From a bacterium (GTDB lineage Bacteria > UBA4055): a stretch of DNA of 64,000 nucleotides. Numbering within the stretch: the stretch's first letter is position 1; every line of letters begins with the position of its first letter. The stretch covers positions 34,950-98,949 of the forward strand of contig JAKQBN010000049.1 of NCBI GenBank assembly GCA_029559475.1. Reading direction: 5' to 3'. The position numbers were made by a program, and so were the translations under genes. The notes beneath the pieces are model-generated. The model was not told where the DNA came from and did no database searches. It saw only the letters and a list, made by a program, of their open reading frames with translations. Shown here piece after piece: positions 54,007 through 63,860 of this stretch.

Positions 54007-55236
54007 ATGTATTTACTCGGAATTGATTTCGGCAGCAGGTACATAAAGGCTGCTCTGTGCGTAAAAGATATTGAAACAGGAGAAATTACCGTTCTAAAGC
54101 TCTATAAATTCCAGCATAAAGCCGCCAAGCAGGGTACGATAACCGATGTCGTAAAAGCCAAAGAAGCTTTTACCGAGCTTATCGATAAAATGAGGACGGA
54201 ATTTCAGGATAAGATAGATAATTATATAATTTCCATTTCGGGTGAGAATGTTAATTCGTACTCCGGAACCTCCACCATACCTTTATGGAAGCAGGAGAAC
54301 GAGGACAGAAGAGTAAAGATCACTCATGCGCATGTTAGTGAAGTGATAAAAGCTGCGAAAATGACGGCTTACAACAGGGATGACAAGGTTGAGCTTCATT
54401 CGATTCCGCAGGAATTCCAGATAGACGATCAGCCTGCCACGCAGAATCCCGTCGATATGTACGGCGTAAAGCTAAGAAGCAGCGTTTATGTCATACAGAC
54501 CGACAAAGCCAATATGGAGAATCTCGGAAGCATTCCGGAAGAAATGTCTTTCGGGAATTACAGGATAGTTTATTCCCCTCTCGCTACTGCCGAAGCCGTT
54601 CTCGATCCGGACGACAAGGAGGCCGGAGCCATAGTTATTTCCATAGGCGATCAGACTACTGAACTTGTAGTATATCTGAACGGAATAGTGAGAATGGCTA
54701 AAGTGATCCCTTTCGGATCCGCAAATATAACGAAAGACCTGAAAATAATGCTGAAGACGGATTATGCAACAGCTAATATTATCAAAAAAGAGCAGGCGAC
54801 GGCATTTCCGAAGGACGCCGATCCCGAAAAAATGATCGAAGTGCCGAACTCATCGGCTCAGAAAAACGAATACACTGAAGAGCACATCGCCAGGGTTACC
54901 GAAGCGAGGCTGAAGGAAATTTATGATTTCGTTACAAAAGAGATATATAAGGGATCGTATCAGAGGCAGGTTCACACTCCCGTCATAATAACCGGGCCGG
55001 GAAGCAGGCTAAAAGGCGCGGAAAAACTTTTCTCCGAGATCAACAACTCGAGGACGGTTAAAGGAAAGATAGTCGGAGTAAAGAGCAAGATAGATGTTAT
55101 TTCAGATGATTATTTTACTGCTGTCGGGCTTGTAAAATACGCGGTCAATTATGACATTTTCTCTGACGAGAGCGCTGACGGAGGCAGAAGATCGGTAGCG
55201 CAGAAGCTTAAAAAGTTTTTTGCCGATCTGCTATAG
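54007..55236 (+). CDS. ftsA: Cell division protein FtsA
   Basis: A 409-residue actin-like protein that tethers FtsZ to the membrane. It begins YLLGIDFGSRYIKAALC with phosphate-1 residues, contains NYIISISGENVNSYSG and ISIGDQTTELVVYLNG (phosphate-2), and ends with an amphipathic helix (SVAQKLKKFFADLL) as membrane-targeting sequence. GGAGAG precedes the start, which follows the ftsQ stop directly. It is followed by ftsZ. Confidence 0.93.
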   Translation: MYLLGIDFGSRYIKAALCVKDIETGEITVLKLYKFQHKAAKQGTITDVVKAKEAFTELIDKMRTEFQDKIDNYIISISGENVNSYSGTSTIPLWKQENEDRRVKITHAHVSEVIKAAKMTAYNRDDKVELHSIPQEFQIDDQPATQNPVDMYGVKLRSSVYVIQTDKANMENLGSIPEEMSFGNYRIVYSPLATAEAVLDPDDKEAGAIVISIGDQTTELVVYLNGIVRMAKVIPFGSANITKDLKIMLKTDYATANIIKKEQATAFPKDADPEKMIEVPNSSAQKNEYTEEHIARVTEARLKEIYDFVTKEIYKGSYQRQVHTPVIITGPGSRLKGAEKLFSEINNSRTVKGKIVGVKSKIDVISDDYFTAVGLVKYAVNYDIFSDESADGGRRSVAQKLKKFFADLL

Positions 55237-55261
55237 AATATAAAATTTTACGGAGGATATA

Positions 55262-56395
55262 ATGTCAACTATGATTTTCGAGTTCGACAACGAGATCAAA
55301 GGAAGCGCGAAGATACGCGTTCTGGGCGTCGGAGGCGGAGGATGCAACGCTCTCGACAGCATGATCGACATGGGGCTGAAAGGTGTTGAGTTCATAGCCT
55401 TGAACACGGACGCTCAGGCTCTTCAGCAGTCAAAGGCGAATACAAAGATCCAGATAGGCCCGAATACGACCAAGGGTCTGGGCGCGGGCGCAAATCCCGA
55501 CATCGGCCGTCAGGCGATGGAGGAGGACAGGGAGAAGCTGGTCAATCTGCTCACCGATTCAGACATGGTTTTCATAGCAGCGGGAATGGGCGGCGGAACA
55601 GGTACGGGAGCGGCTGGAGTTCTTGCGGAAATTACTAACGAACTTGGAATACTTACGGTCGCGATAGTTACGAAACCGTTTAAGTTCGAAGGTCCGAAGA
55701 GGGCTTCCAACGCGGAAAAAGGCATCCAGAAACTTAAAGAGAACGTCGATGCTCTTATTATCATTCATAATCAGAGGCTGGCTCAATCTACTGCCGATCC
55801 GAATACGTCTATTAAAAAAGCCTTCCTACAGGTCGATGAGGTTCTTTACAAAGCCGTCAGGGGTATAGCCGACCTTATTACAGTGAAAGGGCTCATAAAC
55901 CTCGATTTTGCCGATATTAAAACAATTATGAAAGGGATGGGCGACGCGATGATGGGTGTCGGCGAGGCTGAAGGTGAACACGCCTGCATAGAAGCTGCCC
56001 AGTCCGCGATCCAGAGTACTCTTCTCGAGAATATCGATATCAAGGGTGCGAAAGGAATTCTTGTCAATATCTGCGCGAATGAGGATCTATCGCTGTTCGA
56101 GGTCGATCAGGCTATGGAGCTTATCTACGATGCGGCCGGAACTACTGACGCGAACGTGATCTTCGGTGTTGTTACCGATCCCGATATGAGAGATAAGGTG
56201 AGAGTTACAGTAATAGCTACCGGGTTCGATTCCGGCGCCAAAAAAGACAAGAGATCAGAATATGAAAAGCTGAATACTGCAAAAGACGTAAAGTCGGTTG
56301 AAGTCGGAAGTGATGTTCCGGGGTCAGTTAAAGGTGTAAAATTTCAGCATGATGATTATGAAATCCCGGCATTTTTAAGAATGGCGAAGGATTAA
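55262..56395 (+). CDS. ftsZ: Cell division protein FtsZ
   Basis: A 377-residue tubulin-like GTPase. It has IRVLGVGGGGCNALDSMI, the tubulin signature AGMGGGTGTGAAGVLAEI and the T7 loop NLDFADIKTIM. A short linker leads to the C-terminal peptide YEIPAFLRMAKD, the FtsA-binding motif (D/E-I-PAFLR). GGAGG lies 6 bases before the ATG. Confidence 0.97.
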   Translation: MSTMIFEFDNEIKGSAKIRVLGVGGGGCNALDSMIDMGLKGVEFIALNTDAQALQQSKANTKIQIGPNTTKGLGAGANPDIGRQAMEEDREKLVNLLTDSDMVFIAAGMGGGTGTGAAGVLAEITNELGILTVAIVTKPFKFEGPKRASNAEKGIQKLKENVDALIIIHNQRLAQSTADPNTSIKKAFLQVDEVLYKAVRGIADLITVKGLINLDFADIKTIMKGMGDAMMGVGEAEGEHACIEAAQSAIQSTLLENIDIKGAKGILVNICANEDLSLFEVDQAMELIYDAAGTTDANVIFGVVTDPDMRDKVRVTVIATGFDSGAKKDKRSEYEKLNTAKDVKSVEVGSDVPGSVKGVKFQHDDYEIPAFLRMAKD

Positions 56396-56396
56396 T

Positions 56397-56879
56397 ATGC
56401 AAAATCTTAACGAGAGCGAGATCATTAAAAGGTTCATCGGCCATTTTCAGTCGAAAGCGGATTCAACGTACGGTCTGAATCTGTCTGTGAGAGACCTGAA
56501 GATCGAAAAGCCTCAGCCTACAATGGATTTCAAGGATTTCAAGAACGGTAAAGCTTCGTCCAAAACTGATGTGTCGTTCGAGCTTGCAGGCTGGAAAAGC
56601 TATGCTGAGGACGGTATTAAGAGTTTTATGGATTCTCTTCTTGACGATGACGATATGTTCGCGCCTGTTGTGGACATCGAAATCTTCGAGGTTCAGAATA
56701 AGGGCAGGATGTCGGTTAAAATGACCTTCTCGACGGTTTATACCGGCTATGATGTCGAGACCGAGGAAAAGGTTTCAAGCGACATTAAGAAGGGGAATCT
56801 GAACAGGAACGATATTATCGAGGAGATAGAGATAAGGCTTTCCGAGATCTATACACTTCTGAAAAAACTTAAGGGTTAA
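56397..56879 (+). CDS. Conserved-looking protein of unknown function after ftsZ
   Basis: A 160-residue soluble, acidic protein with no signal peptide or membrane helix. It has a KASSKTDVSFELAGWKSYAEDG segment (landmark FELAGWKSY), an acidic stretch SLLDDDDMFAP, and a C-terminal helix rich in Lys and Leu (SEIYTLLKKLKG). The pattern of alternating strands (VVDIEIFEVQ, RMSVKMTFSTVYTGY) suggests an alpha/beta fold. It starts one base after the ftsZ stop and ends one base before queD, so it is certainly co-transcribed with both. I recognise no family. Confidence 0.7.
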   Translation: MQNLNESEIIKRFIGHFQSKADSTYGLNLSVRDLKIEKPQPTMDFKDFKNGKASSKTDVSFELAGWKSYAEDGIKSFMDSLLDDDDMFAPVVDIEIFEVQNKGRMSVKMTFSTVYTGYDVETEEKVSSDIKKGNLNRNDIIEEIEIRLSEIYTLLKKLKG

Positions 56880-56880
56880 T

Positions 56881-57249
56881 ATGTATGAGATCATAGTTAA
56901 ACATCATTTTTCATCCGCGCACAGGCTGATCAACTACGACGGCGAGTGCAGGAACCTTCACGGGCACAACTGGAAGATCAAGGTGTACGCCCGCGCCGGG
57001 GAACTGAACGACATCGGTATCTCGATGGACTTTAAAGAGTTTAAGAAGATCGTGAGGGAAGAAATTGATAAGTATGATCATGTTTTTCTTAACGAACATC
57101 CGGATTTTGAGGGCATCAATCCCACTGCCGAGAACATCGCGCGGATACTTTTTCAGAAGCTTTCACAGAAGATCAACGACGGGGTTCTGAAGATATTTAT
57201 GATCGAGGTCTGGGAGTCCGACAATAACGGGATGAGGTATTTTCAGTAA
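56881..57249 (+). CDS. queD: 6-carboxytetrahydropterin synthase (QueD)
   Basis: A 122-residue PTPS-fold enzyme of queuosine precursor synthesis. Zinc ligands His14 (FSSAHRL), His27 and His29 (HGHNW); catalytic Cys23 in GECRNL; a conserved acid in VWESDNNGMRYF. GHN and the ISMDFKEFKK motif are typical of the family. It is the last gene of the dcw transcript; other queuosine genes are not present here. The next gene begins 437 bases later. Confidence 0.92.
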   Translation: MYEIIVKHHFSSAHRLINYDGECRNLHGHNWKIKVYARAGELNDIGISMDFKEFKKIVREEIDKYDHVFLNEHPDFEGINPTAENIARILFQKLSQKINDGVLKIFMIEVWESDNNGMRYFQ

Positions 57250-57584
57250 ATATCTGGCATTTATTATCACTCGCCATGATATCCTCCGAAAAAATATCGG
57301 CATTAATTTATCTCGTCATATCATTTTTCAAAGCAGGCCGCAACCGGCAAAGCCGGCATTAATTGCATGATGATTTGGGAAGAACACGTACCGGCGACAA
57401 TGCGAGGATGCGTTCCTGCTTCTCAAAATATATGACTCGAACTTGAAACCTCTATCGGTCAAACATCGAGACATAATTCATGAAGGATCAACATCCGTTA
57501 CGTGTGAGTTTAATTGTAGTAATTGAACGAATGGCTGCAGGATGAGATCCGGAATGAAGTTATGCCGAGCATAAAATAAATAGA
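57250..57584. other. Gene-free region with short repeats
   Basis: No convincing gene or RNA here. GGCATTwATT recurs at 57256, 57299 and 57355, and the first two copies continue as similar stretches (to about 57280 and 57322), giving an imperfect direct repeat. A small hairpin CCGGC/GCCGG (57344-57356) lies inside. The longest open frames are about 30 codons and lack a ribosome-binding site. Confidence 0.5.
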
Positions 57585-57613
57585 TTGCATTGACGGCGCA
57601 ATATTATTATAAT
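57585..57613 (+). promoter_or_regulatory. Promoter for addBA
   Basis: TTGCAT (57585-57590), 17 bases, TATAAT (57608-57613). A leader of about 65 bases precedes the ATG at 57687; GGAG lies upstream of the start. Confidence 0.65.
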
Positions 57614-57686
57614 TGAAAATAAAATGATACAACGACATTATCTGGCGTACCGGCTATGGTATATTGGATAAAAAACGGAGAAAACT

Positions 57687-60600
57687 ATGTCAAATATCGA
57701 TTTCAGTATAATATTTTACAACGCGAACGGCGATTTCAGACAGCCTGAGGAGATCGCGGAATCGATTCTGCTTATCAAAGATATTAATCAGAGCTACAAT
57801 ATTAAGCTTGCTATGATGGAATGGCTGAAAATAAAAGGGCATGAAACTTCATTTCTGCCCGAGATCAAGGCTGTTTACGATCATGCGAGGGAATTGTCGG
57901 GCATTGGCGTCGGCAGAGAGATAAGGGAAGAGGACTTCCTGATCCTTATGGAAAGATGTGATGCCGAAGGGCTTTTGTCGAAATTCAGAAAGTCGAATTT
58001 CAGGAATTATAAGAAGAGCCTTTTAAAGCTTATGAACTATATGGATCTCGATGCTGAAAGCAGGATAGAAAAAGCAGTATATGCCGACCTTGAAAAGAAC
58101 GGGCTTTATCCCGTGGTTCTTGACGGCATCAGGGAATATATAAACAAAAATGAATTCTATTTTAAAGGGCAGATATACGACAAGGCAGTTGATTCGATCA
58201 AAAAGGACGGAGCAAAGGATAATGTTTTCAGCCTTAATTTCTATCCGGGCGAATTATCATCAAAGGAGCACGGATTTTTAAATGCCCTCGGAGCACAGAA
58301 AATCGAATTCAATGCGGAAGGTAAATATTCTTCACTCGTGAAGGTATTCAGAGGCGAGGCGGATGCGGGATTCAACCCCGACGATATAGACTTCATCGTG
58401 TCGGATTCAAGACTGGATGAAGTCAGGAAGATCAAGCATCTGATCATGGGCAAGATTACGGGAGATAAGCCGGAATTCAGACCGGATGATTTTACAGTCG
58501 TATGCTCAGACGAGCAGACATTCAAAGTGATAAATAATCTGTTCTTCGCGGAACAGATCCCTGCGTATTCATCATATAAATACGCACTGAACGATATCTC
58601 GACCGATGTCTTAAGGCTCATCAAAGCCGGGATCGAAGGCGACGCTCAGAGCATTCTGAATTTTTATAATCTTTATATAGCGAATGAGCCTATTCAGTTC
58701 TCCGATATGACAGGAACTGATATCAGAACGCTCTATACCAAGCTTACAGCTTCTAAATCGGATCTGAAACTGAAGCCAAAAAAAGGTAAAGATAAAGATA
58801 TTGGGGAATTAAAAAAGCAGTTTATAAAAGAGTTTCTAAAACTTCTGAATATTGATGATGAACAGGTTTCGGTCGATAAAGCTCTTTCGGTTTTGAATTT
58901 AAAAATTAATAAATTGAACGATCTTTTAAAGTTCGTAGATAAAAAAGTCGAGCTTGAAATCTTTTCATATAAGGAGCCGTTTTATAAAATTTTCGGGGAT
59001 CATACTAGAAAATTTTCGGAATATATCGAATATCTTTATCTGATCAGTTCAAAATCGAACAAAGAAAAGCTGAATAAAGACATGTCAGGCGTCAGGATCA
59101 ACATGATGACAGAGCCCGGCTTCAGCGGGAAATTTCTTATTTTCGCCGATATGTCGGAAGGAAATTTTTTAAAAGCATCAAACCCGATCGGAATACTCAA
59201 AAAAGATAATTTTTTCAGCATGTATAAAAGCATCTACGGTGTTGATCCCGAGCAGGCTGTTTTCGAGAACTTCAGAATACTGACTTCAGGCACGATCGAA
59301 AGGGTCGCTATGTTCGTTCCCCAATGGGGCGACGAGTTCATTCCTTCGACGAAGATCGATAAAATTTTAGAATTGTATCCGAAGAATAATTTAAATATCG
59401 AAATTGTACCTGAAAAAGAAGGTTTGAATGATCTGTCGGCTGAATTCAGCGTTACGCTCAAAGACAGGCTTGAAGATACTGACTTCGGCAAGCTTGAAAC
59501 GACTGAGTTGAAACCCAGACCGGCTCAAGCTGAATTCACAATAGCCCTGCGCGAAGGGAACATCGAAAAATATCTCGTATCGCCTTCAAAGGTCGAGAGC
59601 TTTATGTCATGCCCGGCAAAACATGTTCATGATCTAAATCTGAGCTACGATCAAATAGAATCGCAGATGCCTTACACAAAAGGGAATTTCTTCCATAATA
59701 CTACCGAATCTTTTCTCAGGCATTATAAGGGGAAAGATCTTCTGACAGGATCAGAATATTCATTAGTAACCGGAATTTTGAGTTCAAATAAAGGCAATGA
59801 CAAGATCGCTAACGAAAGATATAAGGAGTTTTGCGAATTTTACTGGTCGGGACTTGAAAATGAAAAATTCGGTGCAGCCTATATAATCCTTCATGATAAG
59901 ATAAAAGCATCAGGAGTTGATGCTGAAATAGATAAATATTTAAAAATTCAGACCGAGAATGATCCGTACGGCTATTTCGCTTATGAGAAGCAGAAATACG
60001 AGATCATCGGTTTTATAGCCAGACTGATCATCACAATGGGAGAAACTCCTGCCGAAGTTTCAAATACCTTTTCTACCGAGGTAAAATTCGGCAGCTTTGT
60101 TGTTTCGGAAGATCCTGAGATCAGGATCAGGGAAGCGTATATTGATTTTATGTTCGTTGACAGAACAGGCAACGTGCGTATATTTGATATAAAATCAACA
60201 AAGAAATTCGAAGAGTTTGAAGATGAAATATTAAATTATCAGAAAGTTCAGATACTGATCTATAGAGAGGCTGTTTCGAGACGGTTGAAAAATGAATGCG
60301 GTGTCAGCTTCGATGTCCTTAACGACGGGAACAACAGAGACTGCACGATCCTGTCTGATGACTATTTTAATGCAATAGGTAAAGATGCGACCGTGACGGC
60401 TGATTATATTTCATCGAATAAGCCGTATATCCTTTCAAGCAGGGAGCAGAACTTTAAGGACTTCCAGAAGATATTGACTGAAAGGCTGAACGATCTTAAA
60501 CAATTTGCACCGCTGCCTAATTCAGGCTGTGAATACTGCACGCTGGCGGCATCATGCCCGGTTAACGAACAGTCAAAATTCGACAGGAAGAATATTGAAA

Positions 60601-63600
60601 CATTCAGACCTTCAGACAAGGCTGAAAAGCAGTTCGTTCAATATACTCCGCAAGACGTTAAGAAGACTGCCGGAAATAAAAAAACGAAAAAGTTTATAAT
60701 ATTCTCCGGCGATAAAGAAAAAGCGGTTAATTTAAATGAAAATACGATCATCTCAGCAGGTGCGGGAGCCGGAAAGACCGAAGTCCTTTCATCAAAGTAC
60801 GTTAATATGCTCGTAAATCACGATGCGGATACCGAAGACATAGTCTGCATCACTTTCACAAAGAAAGCCGCGGGAGAGATGCAGAAGAGGATATATTCAA
60901 AATTGAACGATGTGATCGAGAGCGGGTTCTTTTTCGTAACAGATCTCGGCGCAGATCCTGAAAAGTACAGAATAGACGAAAAGAAAAAAGCGAAGCTGAT
61001 AAAAATAAGGGACGGATTTTACGAGAACAACCTGATCTCTACCTTCCACTCATTCTGCAACAAGTTCATTTCGGACTACGGATATTCAAGCGAGAGGCTG
61101 AAAAATTACGATGTGGCTCAGGACTTGTCTGACGATTACAGGATAAATGATGAATCGGTAAAATTTCTGAAAAGGGAATTTGACAACGGGTTTAAAGAGA
61201 TATTATCAGACAACCTGAACGGAGAAGAATACGCAGTATTTAACGACTGGCTGACTTCAAGACATCTTGTCTATTCAGGCGATTTCGAGGGTGGATTCAT
61301 TCCGGACCTTCTCAGCCTGTACGCCGAAATGAAACTCAGCGGAAGAGAACTTGAACAGGATCAATGGCTGGTTCCGCTTGATAATTATATAAATCAGATC
61401 GAAGAGAGATTCAGAAAAGAAGCTTCAGATTACATTGAACTGAAAAAACAGGCCATAGCCATGCTGGAAGAAGAGATCGGTTCATCCGGTCAAAATGAAA
61501 AGCTTTCAAGCCTGAAAGACAAGATATCGGCAGATCAGGATTTTACCTATAAAAGCGTACTTTCCGAGAAGAAATTTCCCGAGCTCAGGGAGATCGTGAC
61601 TGAACTTACTGAAACTCAGGCTTATGAATATATCAACAAAAGATCGGTTGATTTCAGCCTGAACGGAAATGAATGGATGATCAAGAAGGCTGTTTTCGGG
61701 ATCATCTCAGCTTTAAACGGCTATATTTCGGAATATAAAGCTTTAAAAGGACTTTTGGAGCAGAACGATCTACACCTTCACTTTCTCGAGATGCTCAAAG
61801 ATGAAGATGTGAGAAGTGAACTTCACAAAAGGTTTAAATATATCCTCGTGGACGAATTCCAGGATACCAACTGGCTTCAGGATAAAATACTGGAAAAACT
61901 GAAAACTGCCGGAAATAAATATTTTCTCGTCGGCGACAGAAAGCAGTCGATCTACAGATTCCAGCAGTGCGATGTTCAGATCTTCGAAAAATACTTGGAG
62001 AAGTTTAGAGTTCTTCACTTCAGTGATAACTTCAGATCGTCTCCGCAGATAGTAGATTTTAATAACTCCGTTTTTTCACCGTCGGCAGCGAACGGCTATG
62101 ATATCATCAAAGACAAAAACGAGCTTTCAAAAACGCCCGAAGGGAAAGTCAGCAGGTACCCGTCATCCGTCAATTTTGTCAATATCAACAGTGCAGGCAC
62201 AAAAGAGCTTGTAAAAGGAGACGAATCCTATGATCTGTCTCAATCACAGACGGGCATGATCAGCAAGATGGCAGAAGCGGCATTCGTATCTGATACAATT
62301 CTGAAGAACTACGAAAACGGCAGAAACTTCGGTGATTGGGCTGTGCTTATACGCAAATACACCCACATCGGATTTATAACCGAGGCTTTCAGGAAGAAGA
62401 ACATTCCCTATACTCTCATTTTGAAGCGAGATCTGTTCATTCTCAAGGAAGTTGCCGAATTTATCAATATTCTCAAAACAGCCATGAAAGTGATAAACCC
62501 GGCGGAGATCGAATTCTTACAGGGCTCTTACAGCCTGCTCCAAAGCATAAAAGAAGGCGATCCGCTTATCTGTGTCATTTATAAAATATTCAGCCATGAA
62601 ATTTACAGGAATTATCTTGCATCGTTTCCGGATTACGAAACAAAGCTTGCAAACATAGAGATACTTATCGAAAATCTGCTCGGTCTTCTTACAGAATCTG
62701 AGAACGACAGGGAAAGGTTCCTCACAGAATTAGAAAAGAGCATCAGGAATAATTCTGCGGGTGTTGTAGTCCAAAAGCCGGACGCGGTGACCATTATGAC
62801 CGTCCACAGCGCAAAAGGCCTTGAATTTGAGAATCTGATACTGGCTAATGTTGACGAGTACGATAAAAATCAGACCTCTACCTTCAATTATCTTAATTTA
62901 TGGGAGAAAGGCAGCAATTACATTGATTTCTCCATGACGGGATATAAATCTGCTACAGGCATGAACGGGCGCAATTTTTTCAAAAACGAATATATCAAAT
63001 TCAAAAATAAGGATTTTGATGCCGCCGAAAGAGCCAATCTGCTTTATGTCGCGCTCACGAGAGCAAAGAGTTCTCTGACGGTAGTTATTCAGACAAAAAA
63101 TGAAAGCGACGGCAGTTATGAGGAAGATAAAGTAACAGGCTGGGCAAAATACCTCAATAAATTCGGTGCTGAGAATAACGGAGAAATTGAAGGTTTCAGC
63201 TATATTCAGAAAGATATAAGCGAATTCGATCTGAGCGGGTATTTTGAAACCAGCGCAGGCAGTGAAAATAAATATCATGCCGAGAAAATTTATGATGCGG
63301 CATTTGAGGCTAAAGGCAATAAAATAGATTCAGCTACGGGGCTGTCTCATAAAGATGACGAAGTCACGCATGAGAAAGGAAATACGACAGCTATAGACAC
63401 TGGTAATTTCGTACACCTTTTTATGAGTAAAAAAATATCAGTACTTTTCAAGCCTGATTTTCAACTTGAAACAGAGCTGAAAGAATTCAAAAAGACTGAT
63501 ACCGAAAGCAATTCGGTCAATCTCAAAGCAGTTCAGAAAATGATAGAAAATATAATGGATGAATCGGTTTTTAAAAAATACGCTGAATGCGGGCATATTT

Positions 63601-63860
63601 TATGCGAAAAAAATATCGTGGATACAGGAAAGAATCTTCAGGGCTACATTGACCTTGTACTGCTTTGCGGTGATGAAGTCATAGTTCTCGACTATAAAAC
63701 ATACCTGAACAAATTCCCGGACGATGAGCTTGTCGCAAAATATAAGCATCAGGTAAATATTTATGCCGATGCGCTCTCAAAGATATATCCAGATAAGAAC
63801 GTCAAAAAATACCTTTTCTTCATAAGCACAGATAAAGCTGAACTTAAAGAAATCGAATAA
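57687..63860 (+). CDS. Single-chain AddB-AddA helicase-nuclease
   Basis: A 2057-residue protein that joins what are normally two subunits for end resection and RecA loading. Residues 1-990 match AddB: a helicase-like region lacking an N-terminal Walker A, then a nuclease domain with YIDFMFVD, FDIKST and QKVQILIY motifs, framed by the four cysteines of an AddB iron-sulfur cluster (Cys642; Cys948, Cys951, Cys957). Residues 1000-2057 match AddA: Walker A SAGAGAGKT (Lys1030), TFTKKAAGEMQ, TFHSFC, Walker B ILVDEFQDTN, GDRKQSIYRFQ, VHSAKGLEF, YVALTRAKS, then a C-terminal RecB-like nuclease (GYIDLVLL, VLDYKT, HQVNIYADAL). The frame is uninterrupted. Both nuclease sites look intact. Confidence 0.9.
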   Translation: MSNIDFSIIFYNANGDFRQPEEIAESILLIKDINQSYNIKLAMMEWLKIKGHETSFLPEIKAVYDHARELSGIGVGREIREEDFLILMERCDAEGLLSKFRKSNFRNYKKSLLKLMNYMDLDAESRIEKAVYADLEKNGLYPVVLDGIREYINKNEFYFKGQIYDKAVDSIKKDGAKDNVFSLNFYPGELSSKEHGFLNALGAQKIEFNAEGKYSSLVKVFRGEADAGFNPDDIDFIVSDSRLDEVRKIKHLIMGKITGDKPEFRPDDFTVVCSDEQTFKVINNLFFAEQIPAYSSYKYALNDISTDVLRLIKAGIEGDAQSILNFYNLYIANEPIQFSDMTGTDIRTLYTKLTASKSDLKLKPKKGKDKDIGELKKQFIKEFLKLLNIDDEQVSVDKALSVLNLKINKLNDLLKFVDKKVELEIFSYKEPFYKIFGDHTRKFSEYIEYLYLISSKSNKEKLNKDMSGVRINMMTEPGFSGKFLIFADMSEGNFLKASNPIGILKKDNFFSMYKSIYGVDPEQAVFENFRILTSGTIERVAMFVPQWGDEFIPSTKIDKILELYPKNNLNIEIVPEKEGLNDLSAEFSVTLKDRLEDTDFGKLETTELKPRPAQAEFTIALREGNIEKYLVSPSKVESFMSCPAKHVHDLNLSYDQIESQMPYTKGNFFHNTTESFLRHYKGKDLLTGSEYSLVTGILSSNKGNDKIANERYKEFCEFYWSGLENEKFGAAYIILHDKIKASGVDAEIDKYLKIQTENDPYGYFAYEKQKYEIIGFIARLIITMGETPAEVSNTFSTEVKFGSFVVSEDPEIRIREAYIDFMFVDRTGNVRIFDIKSTKKFEEFEDEILNYQKVQILIYREAVSRRLKNECGVSFDVLNDGNNRDCTILSDDYFNAIGKDATVTADYISSNKPYILSSREQNFKDFQKILTERLNDLKQFAPLPNSGCEYCTLAASCPVNEQSKFDRKNIETFRPSDKAEKQFVQYTPQDVKKTAGNKKTKKFIIFSGDKEKAVNLNENTIISAGAGAGKTEVLSSKYVNMLVNHDADTEDIVCITFTKKAAGEMQKRIYSKLNDVIESGFFFVTDLGADPEKYRIDEKKKAKLIKIRDGFYENNLISTFHSFCNKFISDYGYSSERLKNYDVAQDLSDDYRINDESVKFLKREFDNGFKEILSDNLNGEEYAVFNDWLTSRHLVYSGDFEGGFIPDLLSLYAEMKLSGRELEQDQWLVPLDNYINQIEERFRKEASDYIELKKQAIAMLEEEIGSSGQNEKLSSLKDKISADQDFTYKSVLSEKKFPELREIVTELTETQAYEYINKRSVDFSLNGNEWMIKKAVFGIISALNGYISEYKALKGLLEQNDLHLHFLEMLKDEDVRSELHKRFKYILVDEFQDTNWLQDKILEKLKTAGNKYFLVGDRKQSIYRFQQCDVQIFEKYLEKFRVLHFSDNFRSSPQIVDFNNSVFSPSAANGYDIIKDKNELSKTPEGKVSRYPSSVNFVNINSAGTKELVKGDESYDLSQSQTGMISKMAEAAFVSDTILKNYENGRNFGDWAVLIRKYTHIGFITEAFRKKNIPYTLILKRDLFILKEVAEFINILKTAMKVINPAEIEFLQGSYSLLQSIKEGDPLICVIYKIFSHEIYRNYLASFPDYETKLANIEILIENLLGLLTESENDRERFLTELEKSIRNNSAGVVVQKPDAVTIMTVHSAKGLEFENLILANVDEYDKNQTSTFNYLNLWEKGSNYIDFSMTGYKSATGMNGRNFFKNEYIKFKNKDFDAAERANLLYVALTRAKSSLTVVIQTKNESDGSYEEDKVTGWAKYLNKFGAENNGEIEGFSYIQKDISEFDLSGYFETSAGSENKYHAEKIYDAAFEAKGNKIDSATGLSHKDDEVTHEKGNTTAIDTGNFVHLFMSKKISVLFKPDFQLETELKEFKKTDTESNSVNLKAVQKMIENIMDESVFKKYAECGHILCEKNIVDTGKNLQGYIDLVLLCGDEVIVLDYKTYLNKFPDDELVAKYKHQVNIYADALSKIYPDKNVKKYLFFISTDKAELKEIE

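Noticed and set aside
54007..56395. Unusual FtsA/FtsZ
   Set aside because: Both carry all standard motifs, including the C-terminal FtsZ peptide and the FtsA membrane helix.
57276..57362. Small open frame of 28 codons after queD
   Set aside because: No ribosome-binding site, no conserved pattern, and it overlaps the direct repeat.
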